A stretch of 64,000 bases of DNA from WHSP01 sp040905505. Its GTDB lineage: Bacteria > Gemmatimonadota > Gemmatimonadetes > Longimicrobiales > Longimicrobiaceae. The position numbers were made by a program, and so were the translations under genes. The stretch lies in the NCBI GenBank assembly GCA_040905505.1, contig JBBDRL010000089.1, forward strand, positions 1-64,000. The letters run 5' to 3'. Every line of letters begins with the position of its first letter. Positions within the stretch are counted from its first letter, which is position 1. The notes under the pieces are model-generated. The model worked only from the letters and a program-made list of their open reading frames with translations, was not told the DNA's origin and searched no databases. This document shows positions 1 through 8,966 of the stretch, one piece after another.

Positions 1-166
1 CGTAGGCTCACCACCGCGACTTCAGAGGCCTAGATATCGTTTGTAAACACCTTCTTAAGCCTCACGGCTTTATCCTTGCCGCGCTCGTGATCCTCACCGG
101 CCGAGCCCGTTTGGGGTCGGCCCCTTTGTGGGGATGAGCCCGACCCAGGGATAGGGAGAGTGCGAT
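1..166. other. Window-edge intergenic stretch
   Basis: No coding signal is visible here. An inverted repeat (arms GGCCGA and TCGGCC near 103-125) followed by a short T-containing stretch could be the end of a transcript from outside the window. A Shine-Dalgarno-like AGGGAG just before 160 serves the first gene. Confidence 0.3.
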
Positions 167-850
167 TTGGATTGGCTCATCGAGAACGCTGCGCTGGTGT
201 CGAACCTGGCTTCACTGGCCATGCTCGCCGTCTGGACGTTTTATGCGGTCCTGTTCTATCGCGAGTTCCAGCGCCAGCGGACGCCCTTCTTCGTCATCCA
301 TCAGGCGCAGGGGCATGGACTCGACTCGACCGCTCTCGTCGTCAACCTCAGCAAGGAACCGGTGCACGTCCTGTGTGTGATGCTGATCCTCCACACCACG
401 CAAGGCACCTTTGCACAGCGGATCCGCAACTTCCGTCGCGTCTCGCGCGACTCCGACATGGCGCGCGATGTACAGACCGCCATCAAGCAAGGCCCGCTCA
501 CCTCGGGCGCCTTTCTCGGCCTGGGCTCGTTCGAGGCCATGTTGGACGCGACCACGGAGGACGTGCTCCGTCGCTCGGGCCGGTGGGGTGCTGCCGGCGA
601 GGAACTGGACCTCCACGACCTGCTCGACGAGCTTCAGCAGGTCGAGATCCGGGTGATCGCCCTCCACGGGGCGCATGAGCGGCCTGTCGGGGCCTCCCGG
701 AGATTTCTGATCCACGTAGAAGCCGAGGATCAGGTGGCGATCGAGCCAGCGGTGCTCCTCACCCGGCAGATGTCCTCCCGCTCGGACCGGCGTATTGTCC
801 GGCAGTGGCTCCAGGACTGCCTCCCCAGGCTCGTTTCCGATGAGCGGTAA
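167..850 (+). CDS. Hypothetical single-pass membrane protein
   Basis: The 227-residue product begins at TTG, chosen because a purine-rich AGGGAGAG precedes it and because it gives one N-terminal membrane segment (about residues 8-30), followed by FYREFQRQRTPFFVIHQ. The rest is soluble, with no catalytic motif I recognise. The layout, a short anchored N-terminus and a cytosolic domain rich in Arg, Asp and Glu, resembles small membrane proteins found beside transporters. It lies about 190 bp upstream of the BCCT transporter on the same strand, so co-transcription is possible. Function unknown. Confidence 0.6.
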   Translation: MDWLIENAALVSNLASLAMLAVWTFYAVLFYREFQRQRTPFFVIHQAQGHGLDSTALVVNLSKEPVHVLCVMLILHTTQGTFAQRIRNFRRVSRDSDMARDVQTAIKQGPLTSGAFLGLGSFEAMLDATTEDVLRRSGRWGAAGEELDLHDLLDELQQVEIRVIALHGAHERPVGASRRFLIHVEAEDQVAIEPAVLLTRQMSSRSDRRIVRQWLQDCLPRLVSDER

Positions 851-1039
851 GCCCGGGGTGGCAAGCCACCGGCATCCAGCCGGGTGTATCTCCTGGCGAA
901 TGGCCGCCCAGCATAGCCTTTGCGTCTCCCTCGCCTGCGTTCGTACCCGGATGGCCGCGAAGAGGGGCACATGGAGGACGGGCAGACGTTGTGCGGCGAG
1001 GGATTTCGTCCGGCTGCAACGAAAGCGTGAGAGGACGTG

Positions 1040-2620
1040 ATGGCGCACGAGCGATTCGGCTTCAGGATCAACCCGCCGGTCTTCTTCATCTCGAGTTCGC
1101 TGATTGTCGCGTTCGTGATTTTCGGTGCCGTCTTCACGGAGGCCGCCGGCGCCCTGTTCGAGACTCTGCGGCAGGGCATCGCGGCCATGGCCGGCTGGAT
1201 GTACATCTTGGCCGTGGCGTTCTTCCTCGTCTTCGTGATCGCACTCTTCTTCAGCCGTTACAGCAGGATCCGCCTGGGGCCGGATGATTCCGAGCCCGAG
1301 TTCAGCTACGGCTCCTGGTTCGCGATGCTCTTCAGCGCGGGAATGGGGATAGGACTTCTGTTCTTCAGTGTCGCCGAGCCCGTGCTGCACTACTCCAACC
1401 CGCCCGGGATGGAGGGAGGAACCGACGCCGCAGTGCAGGAGGCGATGGAAATCACCTTCTTCCATTGGGGAGTGCACGCCTGGGCGATCTACATCGTCGT
1501 CGGTCTCTCACTCGCCTACTTCTCCTTCCGACACGGCCTGCCACTGACCGTTCGTTCCGCGCTTTACCCGATTCTCGGCGAGCGCATCTACGGACCGATC
1601 GGAAACGCGGTGGACATCTTCGCCGTCCTGGGAACGCTCTTTGGTGTGGCCACGTCGCTGGGTCTGGGCGTGATGCAGGTGAACGCCGGTCTTACTTACC
1701 TTTTCGGCGTTCAGGAGGCGATCTGGGTTCAGATCGTTCTGATCGCAGGAATCACGTTTCTCGCCGCGATTTCTGTTGCCCTCGGGCTGGACCGCGGTAT
1801 CCGGAGACTCAGCGAGTTCAACATTGCCGTGGCCCTGCTCCTGGTCGTGTTCGTATTCGTCGTTGGCCCGACCGTGCACCTCCTCAACTCGCTAGCCGCC
1901 AATGTCGGTTTCTATCTCGACGGACTGATGGAGAATACCTTTCGCACGGCCGCCCACGGAGATCCAGAGTGGCTAGGAAGCTGGACGATCTTTTACTGGG
2001 GCTGGTGGATTGCCTGGTCGCCTTTCGTGGGCATGTTCATCGCCCGAATCTCGCGAGGCCGGACCATCCGCGAATTTATCGGCGGCGTTTTGCTCGTGCC
2101 TACGGCGCTCACCTTCATATGGCTCACGGTGTTCGGAAATACCGCGCTTTATCTGGAGCGTCTCGGTCTGGGAACGGACATCGTCGTGGCGGTGGAGGAG
2201 AGCACCCCGACCGCGCTTTTCGTCCTGTTGGAGCAGTTTCCGTGGGCGGCGTTGAGTTCTCTGGCGGCTACCATCGTCGTCGTGACCTTCTTCGTCACGT
2301 CCTCGGACTCGGGATCACTGGTGATCGACATCATCACCGCCGGCGGCGATCCTGATCCGCCCGTTCGGCAACGGATCTTCTGGGCAGTCACGGAAGGAGT
2401 CGTTGCAGCTATCCTGCTCGTCGCCGGTGGCCTCACTGCTCTTCAGACGGCGGCGATCGCTACAGCGCTCCCATTCACGGTGATCATGCTCTTCATCTGC
2501 TGGGGACTGCTCAGGGGCCTGCGGGCAGAGCGTAGAGACGTGCTGGAGGAACCCGTGCGGAGGCGCAAACCCAGAGCGCGCGCGGAACCCGCTGTCGCTA
2601 CGAAAGCAACCGGAGATTAG
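1040..2620 (+). CDS. BCCT family betaine/choline/carnitine transporter
   Basis: This is a sodium- or proton-coupled symporter for quaternary ammonium osmolytes in the inner membrane. About twelve hydrophobic segments are visible. The family signature region is clear: YGSWFAMLFSAGMGIGLLFF early on, and WGWWIAWSPFVGMFIARISR around residues 315-335, holding the aromatic substrate-binding tryptophans. ATG at 1040 is preferred over GTG at 1037 because GAGAGG then sits at normal spacing. The protein ends shortly after the last membrane helix with a basic tail and lacks the long C-terminal domain of BetT-type choline transporters. That domain is encoded immediately downstream as its own gene. Exact substrate not determinable. 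Confidence 0.93.
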   Translation: MAHERFGFRINPPVFFISSSLIVAFVIFGAVFTEAAGALFETLRQGIAAMAGWMYILAVAFFLVFVIALFFSRYSRIRLGPDDSEPEFSYGSWFAMLFSAGMGIGLLFFSVAEPVLHYSNPPGMEGGTDAAVQEAMEITFFHWGVHAWAIYIVVGLSLAYFSFRHGLPLTVRSALYPILGERIYGPIGNAVDIFAVLGTLFGVATSLGLGVMQVNAGLTYLFGVQEAIWVQIVLIAGITFLAAISVALGLDRGIRRLSEFNIAVALLLVVFVFVVGPTVHLLNSLAANVGFYLDGLMENTFRTAAHGDPEWLGSWTIFYWGWWIAWSPFVGMFIARISRGRTIREFIGGVLLVPTALTFIWLTVFGNTALYLERLGLGTDIVVAVEESTPTALFVLLEQFPWAALSSLAATIVVVTFFVTSSDSGSLVIDIITAGGDPDPPVRQRIFWAVTEGVVAAILLVAGGLTALQTAAIATALPFTVIMLFICWGLLRGLRAERRDVLEEPVRRRKPRARAEPAVATKATGD

Positions 2621-2632
2621 GAGGGCAGCACC

Positions 2633-3085
2633 ATGCCGTGGAGAGATCAGTTGGGCCGGATGCTGAGCCACCACCGGGAGCCGACCGGCTCGAGGCGACC
2701 GAGCAAGGAGGAGGTGCGCCGCTTCCTACAGGAGACGGTCGCGCCCGCGCTGGACTCCGTCGCTCGGGAACTCTCCGGGCACGGCCGGGATGCGGAAGTG
2801 GAGACCGGTCCCGACAAGGTTTCGATCACTGTGTACGATGGCGAGGAGGAGGAGTTCTACTACGCGGTCAAAGCGCGCACCTTCCGACAGCCGACGTTTG
2901 CCTTCCCGGAGATGACCTTCCAGGACGATGACAGGGATGTCCGTCATCGAGCGATGGTCTACACGCGGGAAGGGGCGCAGGATTACGGCATCATCGGCTA
3001 CGAGAAGGAGCAGGTGATCGCCAACTTCACGCACGAGTACGACCGGCAACTGCGTTGGCAGAAACCGACGAAACGCGGGTCGTGA
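2633..3085 (+). CDS. Detached BetT-type C-terminal cytosolic domain
   Basis: This 150-residue soluble protein resembles the regulatory C-terminal extension of long BetT choline transporters: an N-terminal helix (EEVRRFLQETVAPALDSVARE), then a beta-rich part with YYAVKARTFRQPTFAFPE, then REGAQDYGIIGYEKEQVIANF. It starts 12 nt after the transporter stop and in the same reading frame, with its own AGGAGG (2619-2624) overlapping that stop at ideal spacing. The two products are therefore made separately, although together they recreate a full-length BetT-like protein of about 675 residues. The C-terminal domain of related transporters takes part in osmotic control. That role here is inferred. Confidence 0.75.
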   Translation: MPWRDQLGRMLSHHREPTGSRRPSKEEVRRFLQETVAPALDSVARELSGHGRDAEVETGPDKVSITVYDGEEEEFYYAVKARTFRQPTFAFPEMTFQDDDRDVRHRAMVYTREGAQDYGIIGYEKEQVIANFTHEYDRQLRWQKPTKRGS

Positions 3086-3334
3086 GCGGGAACTGCGGCG
3101 GGGCCTGTCGCGTCCACGCGATGGGCAGCGGGTAGACCGACGTAGCCTCCACACACCTGATCACACATAATCCTGTATAAGCGGATGAAGTAGCGATGGT
3201 TAGATGCTTTTACGCTCCCGTTCGAATCCATCAGCGCCCATCGGACACGCCCGACAGCATTGATGCACGATCACCCTCGATCAGCTTTCAGGCCGGGCAA
3301 GCCTAACGGCGAGGGGGAACCTCTCCGCCAAGCG

Positions 3335-4849
3335 TCAAGTCTCCTTCACTGGTGCGAGTCGTAGCACGAACGTGCACCCTGTTCCAACCTCGGAACTGGT
3401 GACGGCCAGGCTTCCGCCCATGTCACGTGCGAGGTGGCGACTGATGGACAGGCCGAGCCCCATGCCTTCCGCAGTACGGCTGAGGCTCTCATCGGCCTGC
3501 ACGAAGGGCTCGAAGACCGATTCCAGCTTGTCGAGCGGGATGCCGCACCCGTTGTCGATCACTCGGACGATGGGTCCGTCGGCCTCCATGGCGCATTCCA
3601 GGGTGACTTTACCACCTGCGTCAGTGAACTTCCGGGCATTCGATAGCAGGTTCATCAGGATCTGCCAGACCTTTGCTGGATCCGTGTGGGCGCGGACGCC
3701 TGGATCGCACTTCGTTTCGAACTGCAACCCTTTCTCCTCGAGACCCTGCCGGTAGGCCGCCGCGACGTTTTGTACGATGGGGCGAAGCGCAACATCCGAG
3801 AGGTCATACTCGATGTCATCGGCGGAGAGCCGCACGAAGTTCAACATGTCCTCCACGATGCGCAGGAGCTGCTCCTCGCCGGTCTGCACGCGCTCCACGT
3901 ACTCCCTCTGGAGGGCGGTCAGCGGCCCTGCGATCTCCATCGCCAGGAGTTCCAGGTAGCCCGCCATGACGTTGAGCGGAGTACGCAGCTCATGCCCGAC
4001 CGTGGCCAGAAACTCCGTCTTGATCTGACTGCTCACCTCCGCCTGGAGCCGTGCACGCTCGCTAGCAAAGAGTCTCTGCGCGGCGCGGTGCATGCGGGCA
4101 TTGTCGATTGCCAGCCCGCACCGTTCTCCCAGGTCCTCCGCAAGGGAGAGGTCCGCGTCCGTAAAGCGCCGGCTCTCAGACGACGAAATGAACGTGATCG
4201 CGCCGAGGATCCTGCCGCGGGCGCGGATCGGTACGGTCATCAGCGACTTCATTCCCAACGCCCGCAGGCGGCGCAGGTTCTCCTCGTTTCGAGCAACGCT
4301 CACCAGGAGCTCGTCCGGCACCTGGGCCACGAGCTCCGACGTGCCGGTCTGCGCCACCACCGCGACGCCCATTGGATCTTCGCGCCGGGGCGGCCAACCC
4401 GCCTTCAGCTCCAGTGCGCTGAGCTGCTGTTGCGGGTCCGGATGGACGATGCTCAGGCGTCGGACCGAGCCGTCCCCCTCCACCAGGTCGACGATGCTCC
4501 AGGACCCGAGCAGGGGAAGCGCGAGGCCCGCAACCGTTTCGAGCGTGGTTTCGTACTCGAGCGAGTCCGCCAGGCAGCGGCTGGCCTCGGCCAGAAACGC
4601 CCAGCGGTCGCGGCTGCTTTGGGCATTGTTGGCACTTTCTGTGGGGGTCGGTGATTCAGCTCCCGACTCCCCCCGCGACGCGACGCGCTCGGGATCGCTT
4701 TGATCGAAAGGGGGATCCTCGGAGCGCATACCAGAATTGTGGGGTCTGGGCATCACACGTGTGGGGTGAGCCTGGTTGTCGAGCGAAGCAGGATCCACCA
4801 AACGCAGGAGGGGTGCCAGTGGCGATTTGGACGCGCCAGATGTACGCAT
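3335..4849 (-). CDS. GAF domain sensor histidine kinase
   Basis: The 504-residue protein has a GAF domain (about residues 95-260), a HisKA helix pair with the phospho-acceptor in LATVGHELRTPLN (about residue 290), and a HATPase_c domain with N box NLLSNARKFT, G1 DNGCGIP, F box VFEPFVQ and G2 GMGLGLSIS. There is no convincing membrane segment, so it probably senses a cytosolic signal through the GAF domain. ATG at 4849 is used because AGGA precedes it; the first 40 residues are low complexity and starts at 4753 or 4729 are possible. No response regulator is adjacent, so it is an orphan kinase. Confidence 0.88.
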   Translation of the reverse strand: MRTSGASKSPLAPLLRLVDPASLDNQAHPTRVMPRPHNSGMRSEDPPFDQSDPERVASRGESGAESPTPTESANNAQSSRDRWAFLAEASRCLADSLEYETTLETVAGLALPLLGSWSIVDLVEGDGSVRRLSIVHPDPQQQLSALELKAGWPPRREDPMGVAVVAQTGTSELVAQVPDELLVSVARNEENLRRLRALGMKSLMTVPIRARGRILGAITFISSSESRRFTDADLSLAEDLGERCGLAIDNARMHRAAQRLFASERARLQAEVSSQIKTEFLATVGHELRTPLNVMAGYLELLAMEIAGPLTALQREYVERVQTGEEQLLRIVEDMLNFVRLSADDIEYDLSDVALRPIVQNVAAAYRQGLEEKGLQFETKCDPGVRAHTDPAKVWQILMNLLSNARKFTDAGGKVTLECAMEADGPIVRVIDNGCGIPLDKLESVFEPFVQADESLSRTAEGMGLGLSISRHLARDMGGSLAVTSSEVGTGCTFVLRLAPVKET

Positions 4850-5030
4850 TTTCCTGGAGCGGACCGCGCTCAGCGATTGCGAAGCGGGAGACGGTCGCGA
4901 GCCCTGGATCTCGTCTGCCGTGATGGGACGGATCTCGCAACGAGATGCTGCAAGTCTTACAGCAGCTACTCGGCGCGTGAGCGGGTCATGAGCGCTAGGG
5001 CATCCGGCGGGCCTTCGGTGAACGTCCCGA

Positions 5031-5306
5031 CTAGCTCGCGGGTGGCTTCGATCCAGTCGCCCGCTTCCATCCCGACTCCGCTGCGCGGCGGGCGAGGATT
5101 CGCGCGACCGCCACGAGAGTCCCCGAGGCGGCCGCCCAGAGAAGCGCCGGCTTCAGGTCGTCGTCAAGCCTCCCTTCGTTGGGTGGTTCCGTGCCGAAGG
5201 TCGCCTGCCACGCACCGTCGAGCGACCGCCGCGCGAGCTGGTGGCCGACGACCGCCGCGCCTGTGCTGATCGCCATCCATGCGATCTTCCGTTCCAGGTC
5301 CGTCAT
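5031..5306 (-). CDS. DUF4235 small membrane protein
   Basis: The 91-residue protein has two hydrophobic segments (about residues 8-28 and 54-74) and the DUF4235 pattern: an Arg/Lys-rich start, a central DGAWQATFGTEPP, and a second helix ending ARRAAESGWKRATGSKPP. ATG at 5306 is preferred because AGGAG stands five bases before it. The function of the family is unknown; members are small inner-membrane proteins common in high-GC bacteria. It appears monocistronic. Confidence 0.72.
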   Translation of the reverse strand: MTDLERKIAWMAISTGAAVVGHQLARRSLDGAWQATFGTEPPNEGRLDDDLKPALLWAAASGTLVAVARILARRAAESGWKRATGSKPPAS

Positions 5307-5369
5307 GTTCACTCCTATTCTAGCGAGAGCGAGTCTCCGAAACGTTTCCGGGCAAGGTCGATGCCCGTT

Positions 5370-5401
5370 GACACCGGGCGATCATGACACCGGGCGATCA
5401 T
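5370..5401 (+). repeat. Perfect 16-bp tandem duplication
   Basis: The unit GACACCGGGCGATCAT occurs twice head to tail without mismatch in the intergenic region upstream of the plug lipoprotein. It looks like a recent slippage event; no regulatory role is evident. Confidence 0.85.
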
Positions 5402-5675
5402 GAAGCTGGCGCTGGTCCAAGCCGCTGCGTATCGTGCGAGGGCACGCGTGGGAATGTGCGCGTCCACGCCCGACCCGCTCTGCGCCAGTAACGCTCTGAT
5501 TGCCAGTCGTTTCGGGGCCTCTTACTTGCAACGATGGGTCGATGACCGGTGAGGCGACGGTACGGGGCTCGCTTCACCCACTCACACTGTCCTGGCGATC
5601 CTCCCGTACGATCACCGAGGCCCGGGCGGGTTCCCCTCTACTGGGGAAATCATGCATTACCCTGGGGAGGACACG

Positions 5676-6188
5676 ATGAACGTACCGGGCATACCGCGCT
5701 TCGCCTCGGATGCGGTTGTTCTGCTGCTCATGGTCACGTTCACCACGGCTTGCGCGAGCGCCGGGAGTGATGAACCCGCCACCGCTGCCGAACCCGATAA
5801 TGAGGTCAGCATCGGCTACGGCACGCAGGACGCATCGGACGTGACCGGCTCAGTCGGCTCACTCTCAGCGGACGACGTAGGCGACCAGCAGGTGACCAGC
5901 CTCTACGAGCTGCTCCACGGCCGATTCGCCGGTGTTCATGTCGAGCGCCTGCCGAGCGGCGGCATTTCCGTGCGTATTCGCGGAGCTTCCTCGATCTATG
6001 GGCAAACGGAGCCGCTCTACGTGATCGATGGAGTGCCGATCCAGGGCTCGGCGAACTCGGCTCTACTCGCGCTGGACCCGAACAACATCGCGCGCATCGA
6101 TATTCTCAAGGACGCCGGTTCCGCGGCGATCTACGGCAGCCGCGGTGGCAACGGGGTGGTCCTGATCACGACCAAGCGGGACGAGTAG
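5676..6188 (+). CDS. Stand-alone SusC-like TonB plug-domain lipoprotein
   Basis: The 170-residue product has a lipoprotein signal (lipobox VTFTTAC about residue 26) followed by just a TonB-receptor plug domain. Characteristic SusC plug blocks are present: IGYGTQ, VTGSVGSLS, LLHGRFAGVHV, IRGASSIYG, PLYVIDGVP, ARIDILKDAGSAAIYGSRG and GVVLITTKR. These match the plug of the full-length SusC at 10489 block by block, but there is no beta-barrel and the gene ends right after the plug. ATG at 5676 is chosen for the GGGAGG seven bases upstream. It may be an anchored periplasmic modulator, since it cannot form a pore alone. A decayed SusC is less likely because the start, lipobox and stop look tidy. 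Confidence 0.8.
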   Translation: MNVPGIPRFASDAVVLLLMVTFTTACASAGSDEPATAAEPDNEVSIGYGTQDASDVTGSVGSLSADDVGDQQVTSLYELLHGRFAGVHVERLPSGGISVRIRGASSIYGQTEPLYVIDGVPIQGSANSALLALDPNNIARIDILKDAGSAAIYGSRGGNGVVLITTKRDE

Positions 6189-6247
6189 TACTGCCGCCAC
6201 GCATGGCACGGGAAGGGTTCGAGCCGATCCGGGTTCGGACCCTTTGC

Positions 6248-7378
6248 CTATATGGGCTCGTCTGTGGCGAGGTGGGCGGCAGGATGTCGGTTTCGGCCCG
6301 TATGGAAAGGCAGGAGAAGGGTTGGCGCCTCGAGGCCCGGAAACATCCGGCGGCGTAGCGACGTCCACGCGCGCCACGCCTGGCATGCGTCCAATCCCCC
6401 GAATCGTACCAGGTTGAGCAACCCCTCGGCCATCCGCAGGCTCGAACCGGCGAAGTAGTCGCCATCGGGATGGGCGACGCGCCGGTCCTCCCCCACCTGC
6501 AGCTCCAGAGATCCCAATCGGTATGCGCCGGACGGCGCGGCGGCCGCACTCATGGCGTCGGTGGTCATCGCCAGCCTGGCGGGTCCGAGCGCGCGTGTCA
6601 GATTCGCCAGTGCCGGTGGCGGGACGTGCAGACCGTCCGGGATCACCGTTGCGGTGAGCTCCGGGACAGCCAGAATCCGTTGGATGATGTTGTCGTGGCG
6701 CGGGAGGCGAGCCGGACAGCCATTCCCGAGATGCGTCGCCAGGCGTGCACCGGCACGGGCCGCCGCCGCGAGCTCGTCGAGGCTGGCGTTGGTGTGCCCG
6801 ACCGCCGTCCAAACGCCCGCGGCAGTCGCTCGCTCGATGAATGGAATGGCGCCGGGCAGCTCCGGGGCCAGCGTGACGAGCCGGACCTGTCCGCCGGCCG
6901 CGCGCTGAAGTCGCTCGAACAGCGCCCAGTCGGGCGCGCGCAGGTGTTCACGAGGATGCGCCGCGGCAAAGCCGTCCTCGTCGGAGAGGAACGGCCCTTC
7001 GAGATGGATCCCGAGAATCGTCTCACGCGCGAGCTGGCTGCCGGCCAGGCACTCAGCCACTCGACGGAGCTGCGCCTCGAGAAATGCGGGGCTCGCAGTG
7101 ATCAGCGTCAGGAGAAAATGGGCGCATCCCGCGCGGCGAACCTCCGCGGTGGCCCGTTCGAGCGCGCCGGCGTCGAGATCGGGATCCTGGAAATCGACAC
7201 CGGCGAAGCCGTTCACCTGTGGGTCGAAGAGCGCGGGACCGACGAGGTACTCCGGTGCCGGGGATTCGCCGCTTTGCAGGATCACTCCGGCGGGCGGCCC
7301 GGCCAATTGGCGGCCGCTGAGGGCGTCGTAGTACCGGGGACGACCGGAGTCGCCCGTCCGTCCAGACGGGGCCGTCAT
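6248..7378 (-). CDS. nagA: N-acetylglucosamine-6-phosphate deacetylase (NagA)
   Basis: This cytosolic amidohydrolase removes acetate from GlcNAc-6-phosphate to give glucosamine-6-phosphate. Visible family blocks are DPQVNGFAGVDF, GIHLEGPFLS (metal-binding Glu), VGHTNA and ATHLGNG (metal-binding His), DGLHV, and LAMTTDAMSAA with the catalytic Asp. The expected metal-binding HxH near the N-terminus is replaced by DPQVNG, as in the HPQ/HxN-type variation of the family. The last about 45 residues diverge from typical NagA, although APTLLLPF resembles the usual ADFVLF block. The start is chosen so as not to overlap the upstream transporter, 31 bp away. It pairs with nagB at 19066. Confidence 0.88.
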   Translation of the reverse strand: MTAPSGRTGDSGRPRYYDALSGRQLAGPPAGVILQSGESPAPEYLVGPALFDPQVNGFAGVDFQDPDLDAGALERATAEVRRAGCAHFLLTLITASPAFLEAQLRRVAECLAGSQLARETILGIHLEGPFLSDEDGFAAAHPREHLRAPDWALFERLQRAAGGQVRLVTLAPELPGAIPFIERATAAGVWTAVGHTNASLDELAAAARAGARLATHLGNGCPARLPRHDNIIQRILAVPELTATVIPDGLHVPPPALANLTRALGPARLAMTTDAMSAAAAPSGAYRLGSLELQVGEDRRVAHPDGDYFAGSSLRMAEGLLNLVRFGGLDACQAWRAWTSLRRRMFPGLEAPTLLLPFHTGRNRHPAAHLATDEPI

Positions 7379-7409
7379 TTCGCGGGCTCGGGCTGTCCGC
7401 CCGGTGACT

Positions 7410-8966
7410 TCACGACGCCAGTACCAGAGGTATGAGCAGCGTCGCAAACAGCGTTATCAGGGCGATCGCGATCAGGTTCATCCAGAAACCGGCCTTGACC
7501 ATCTGTGGAATGGTCAGGTACCCCGAGCCGAAGACGATGGCATTCGGCGGCGTTGCCACAGGAAGCATGAAGGCCATCGAAGCGGACAAGGCGGCGACCG
7601 CCATCAACGTGAGCGGCGCGAACCCGAGACCCACCGCGACGCCCGCCATGATCGGCATCGCCATCGTGGAAGTCGCCGTATTGGACGTCATCTCCGTCAG
7701 GAACACGAAGAGCGTGGCGATCGTGAGCAGGATGATGATCGCGGGGACGACCCCGAGGCCACCCACTCCGGCGCCGATCCAGGTGGCGAGCCCGGACTGA
7801 TCCATCCCGCGCGCGAGAGAGAGACCGCCGCCGAAGAGGAGCAGAACGCCCCAGGGGATTCGGTTCGCCGTCTGCCAGTCCAGCGCGAAGACCCCCCGCT
7901 TCCGGTCGACCGGGATCAGGAAAAGCGCGACGGCGCCCGCGATCGCGATGGTGGCGTCGGTCACGAAGGGGAAGAAGGTCTCGATCCCGGGGATGGTGAA
8001 CGCCCCGACCGGCTTGGGCTCCCTGAACACCCATGCGAGAGCCGTGAGGGCGAACACGATCCCAACGACCTTCTCACCGCGACTCGCCGGCCCCATCCCC
8101 CGTCGCTCACTCGCGATGAGCGCGGCGGCATTGCCCGCGAGGCGGCCTGGAGGGTAGAGCACGCCGACCAGAAGTAGCCAGGCGATCGGCAGCATGATGA
8201 TGGCGATGGGCACACCGACGCGCATCCACTGGACGAAGCCTATCTGAATACCGAGCATCTCGCTGGCCGCACCCGCCATCACCGCGTTCGGCGGCGTACC
8301 GATCAGGGTGGCCGCGCCGCCGATCGAAGCGGCGTATGCCGTCCCCAGCATCAGCGCGATCCCGAACTCGAACGGGCCCTCCTGGTCGGAAGGGCGGAAC
8401 ATGGCGCCCAGGGCCATCCCGATCGGAAGCATCATCGCCGTGGCGGCGGTGTTGGAGATCCACATCGAGAGGAAGGCGGTGGCTACCATGAAGCCGAGTA
8501 CCAGCCGCCGGGGGCTCGTGCCCACCGCGGCGACGATCGACAGCGCCAGCCGCCGGTGAAGCGCCCACCGCTCCATCGCGAAAGCGATGAAGAAGCCACC
8601 CATGAACAGGAATATCAATTCGTTCGCGTAGGGAGCGGCCGCGCTGGACATCGTCAGGATGCCCAGACCGGGAAAGAGCACCAACGGGAGAAGTGCCGTG
8701 GCGGAGATCGGGATCGCCTCCGTCATCCACCATATCGCCATCAGGACGCCCACCGCCGCCATGCGCCAGCCCTCATCCGGAAGTCCCTCGGGTGACGGTA
8801 GCGCCAACATGACCACGAAAGCGATCGCGCCTGCGACGAGGCCCGCCCACTGCGATGGCTTCATGCCGCCTTCCCCGGACGAGCCGTCACCGCCGCCCGA
8901 CCCTTCCGAAACCCCAGCGGCACTCCTGTCCGGCGCGTCGTCAGTCGCAACTGGTTTGGCGGTCAC
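7410..8966 (-). CDS. SLC13 (DASS) family sodium:anion symporter
   Basis: The 518-residue inner-membrane transporter carries both Ser-Asn-Thr signature motifs of divalent anion:sodium symporters: SNTAATAMMLP in the first repeat and SNTATSTMAMP in the second, with IGTPPNAV and ATPPNAIVFGSGYLT in the inverted repeat halves. Substrates in the family are dicarboxylates, citrate or sulfate; which one applies cannot be read here. GTG at 8966 is selected because AGGGAG lies seven bases upstream. nagA follows after 31 bp on the same strand, so the two probably form an operon, and the transported anion may be tied to amino-sugar or uronate use. Confidence 0.9.
   Translation of the reverse strand: MTAKPVATDDAPDRSAAGVSEGSGGGDGSSGEGGMKPSQWAGLVAGAIAFVVMLALPSPEGLPDEGWRMAAVGVLMAIWWMTEAIPISATALLPLVLFPGLGILTMSSAAAPYANELIFLFMGGFFIAFAMERWALHRRLALSIVAAVGTSPRRLVLGFMVATAFLSMWISNTAATAMMLPIGMALGAMFRPSDQEGPFEFGIALMLGTAYAASIGGAATLIGTPPNAVMAGAASEMLGIQIGFVQWMRVGVPIAIIMLPIAWLLLVGVLYPPGRLAGNAAALIASERRGMGPASRGEKVVGIVFALTALAWVFREPKPVGAFTIPGIETFFPFVTDATIAIAGAVALFLIPVDRKRGVFALDWQTANRIPWGVLLLFGGGLSLARGMDQSGLATWIGAGVGGLGVVPAIIILLTIATLFVFLTEMTSNTATSTMAMPIMAGVAVGLGFAPLTLMAVAALSASMAFMLPVATPPNAIVFGSGYLTIPQMVKAGFWMNLIAIALITLFATLLIPLVLAS

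Noticed and set aside
3205..3235. GTTCGAATC, resembling a tRNA T-loop
   Set aside because: The flanking bases cannot form a 5-bp T-stem and no acceptor or anticodon arms can be drawn around it.
6248..6400. Possible frameshift at the NagA C-terminus
   Set aside because: The tail diverges from typical NagA, but no alternative frame restores a better match and an APTLLLPF block fits the expected final strand, so natural divergence is more likely.
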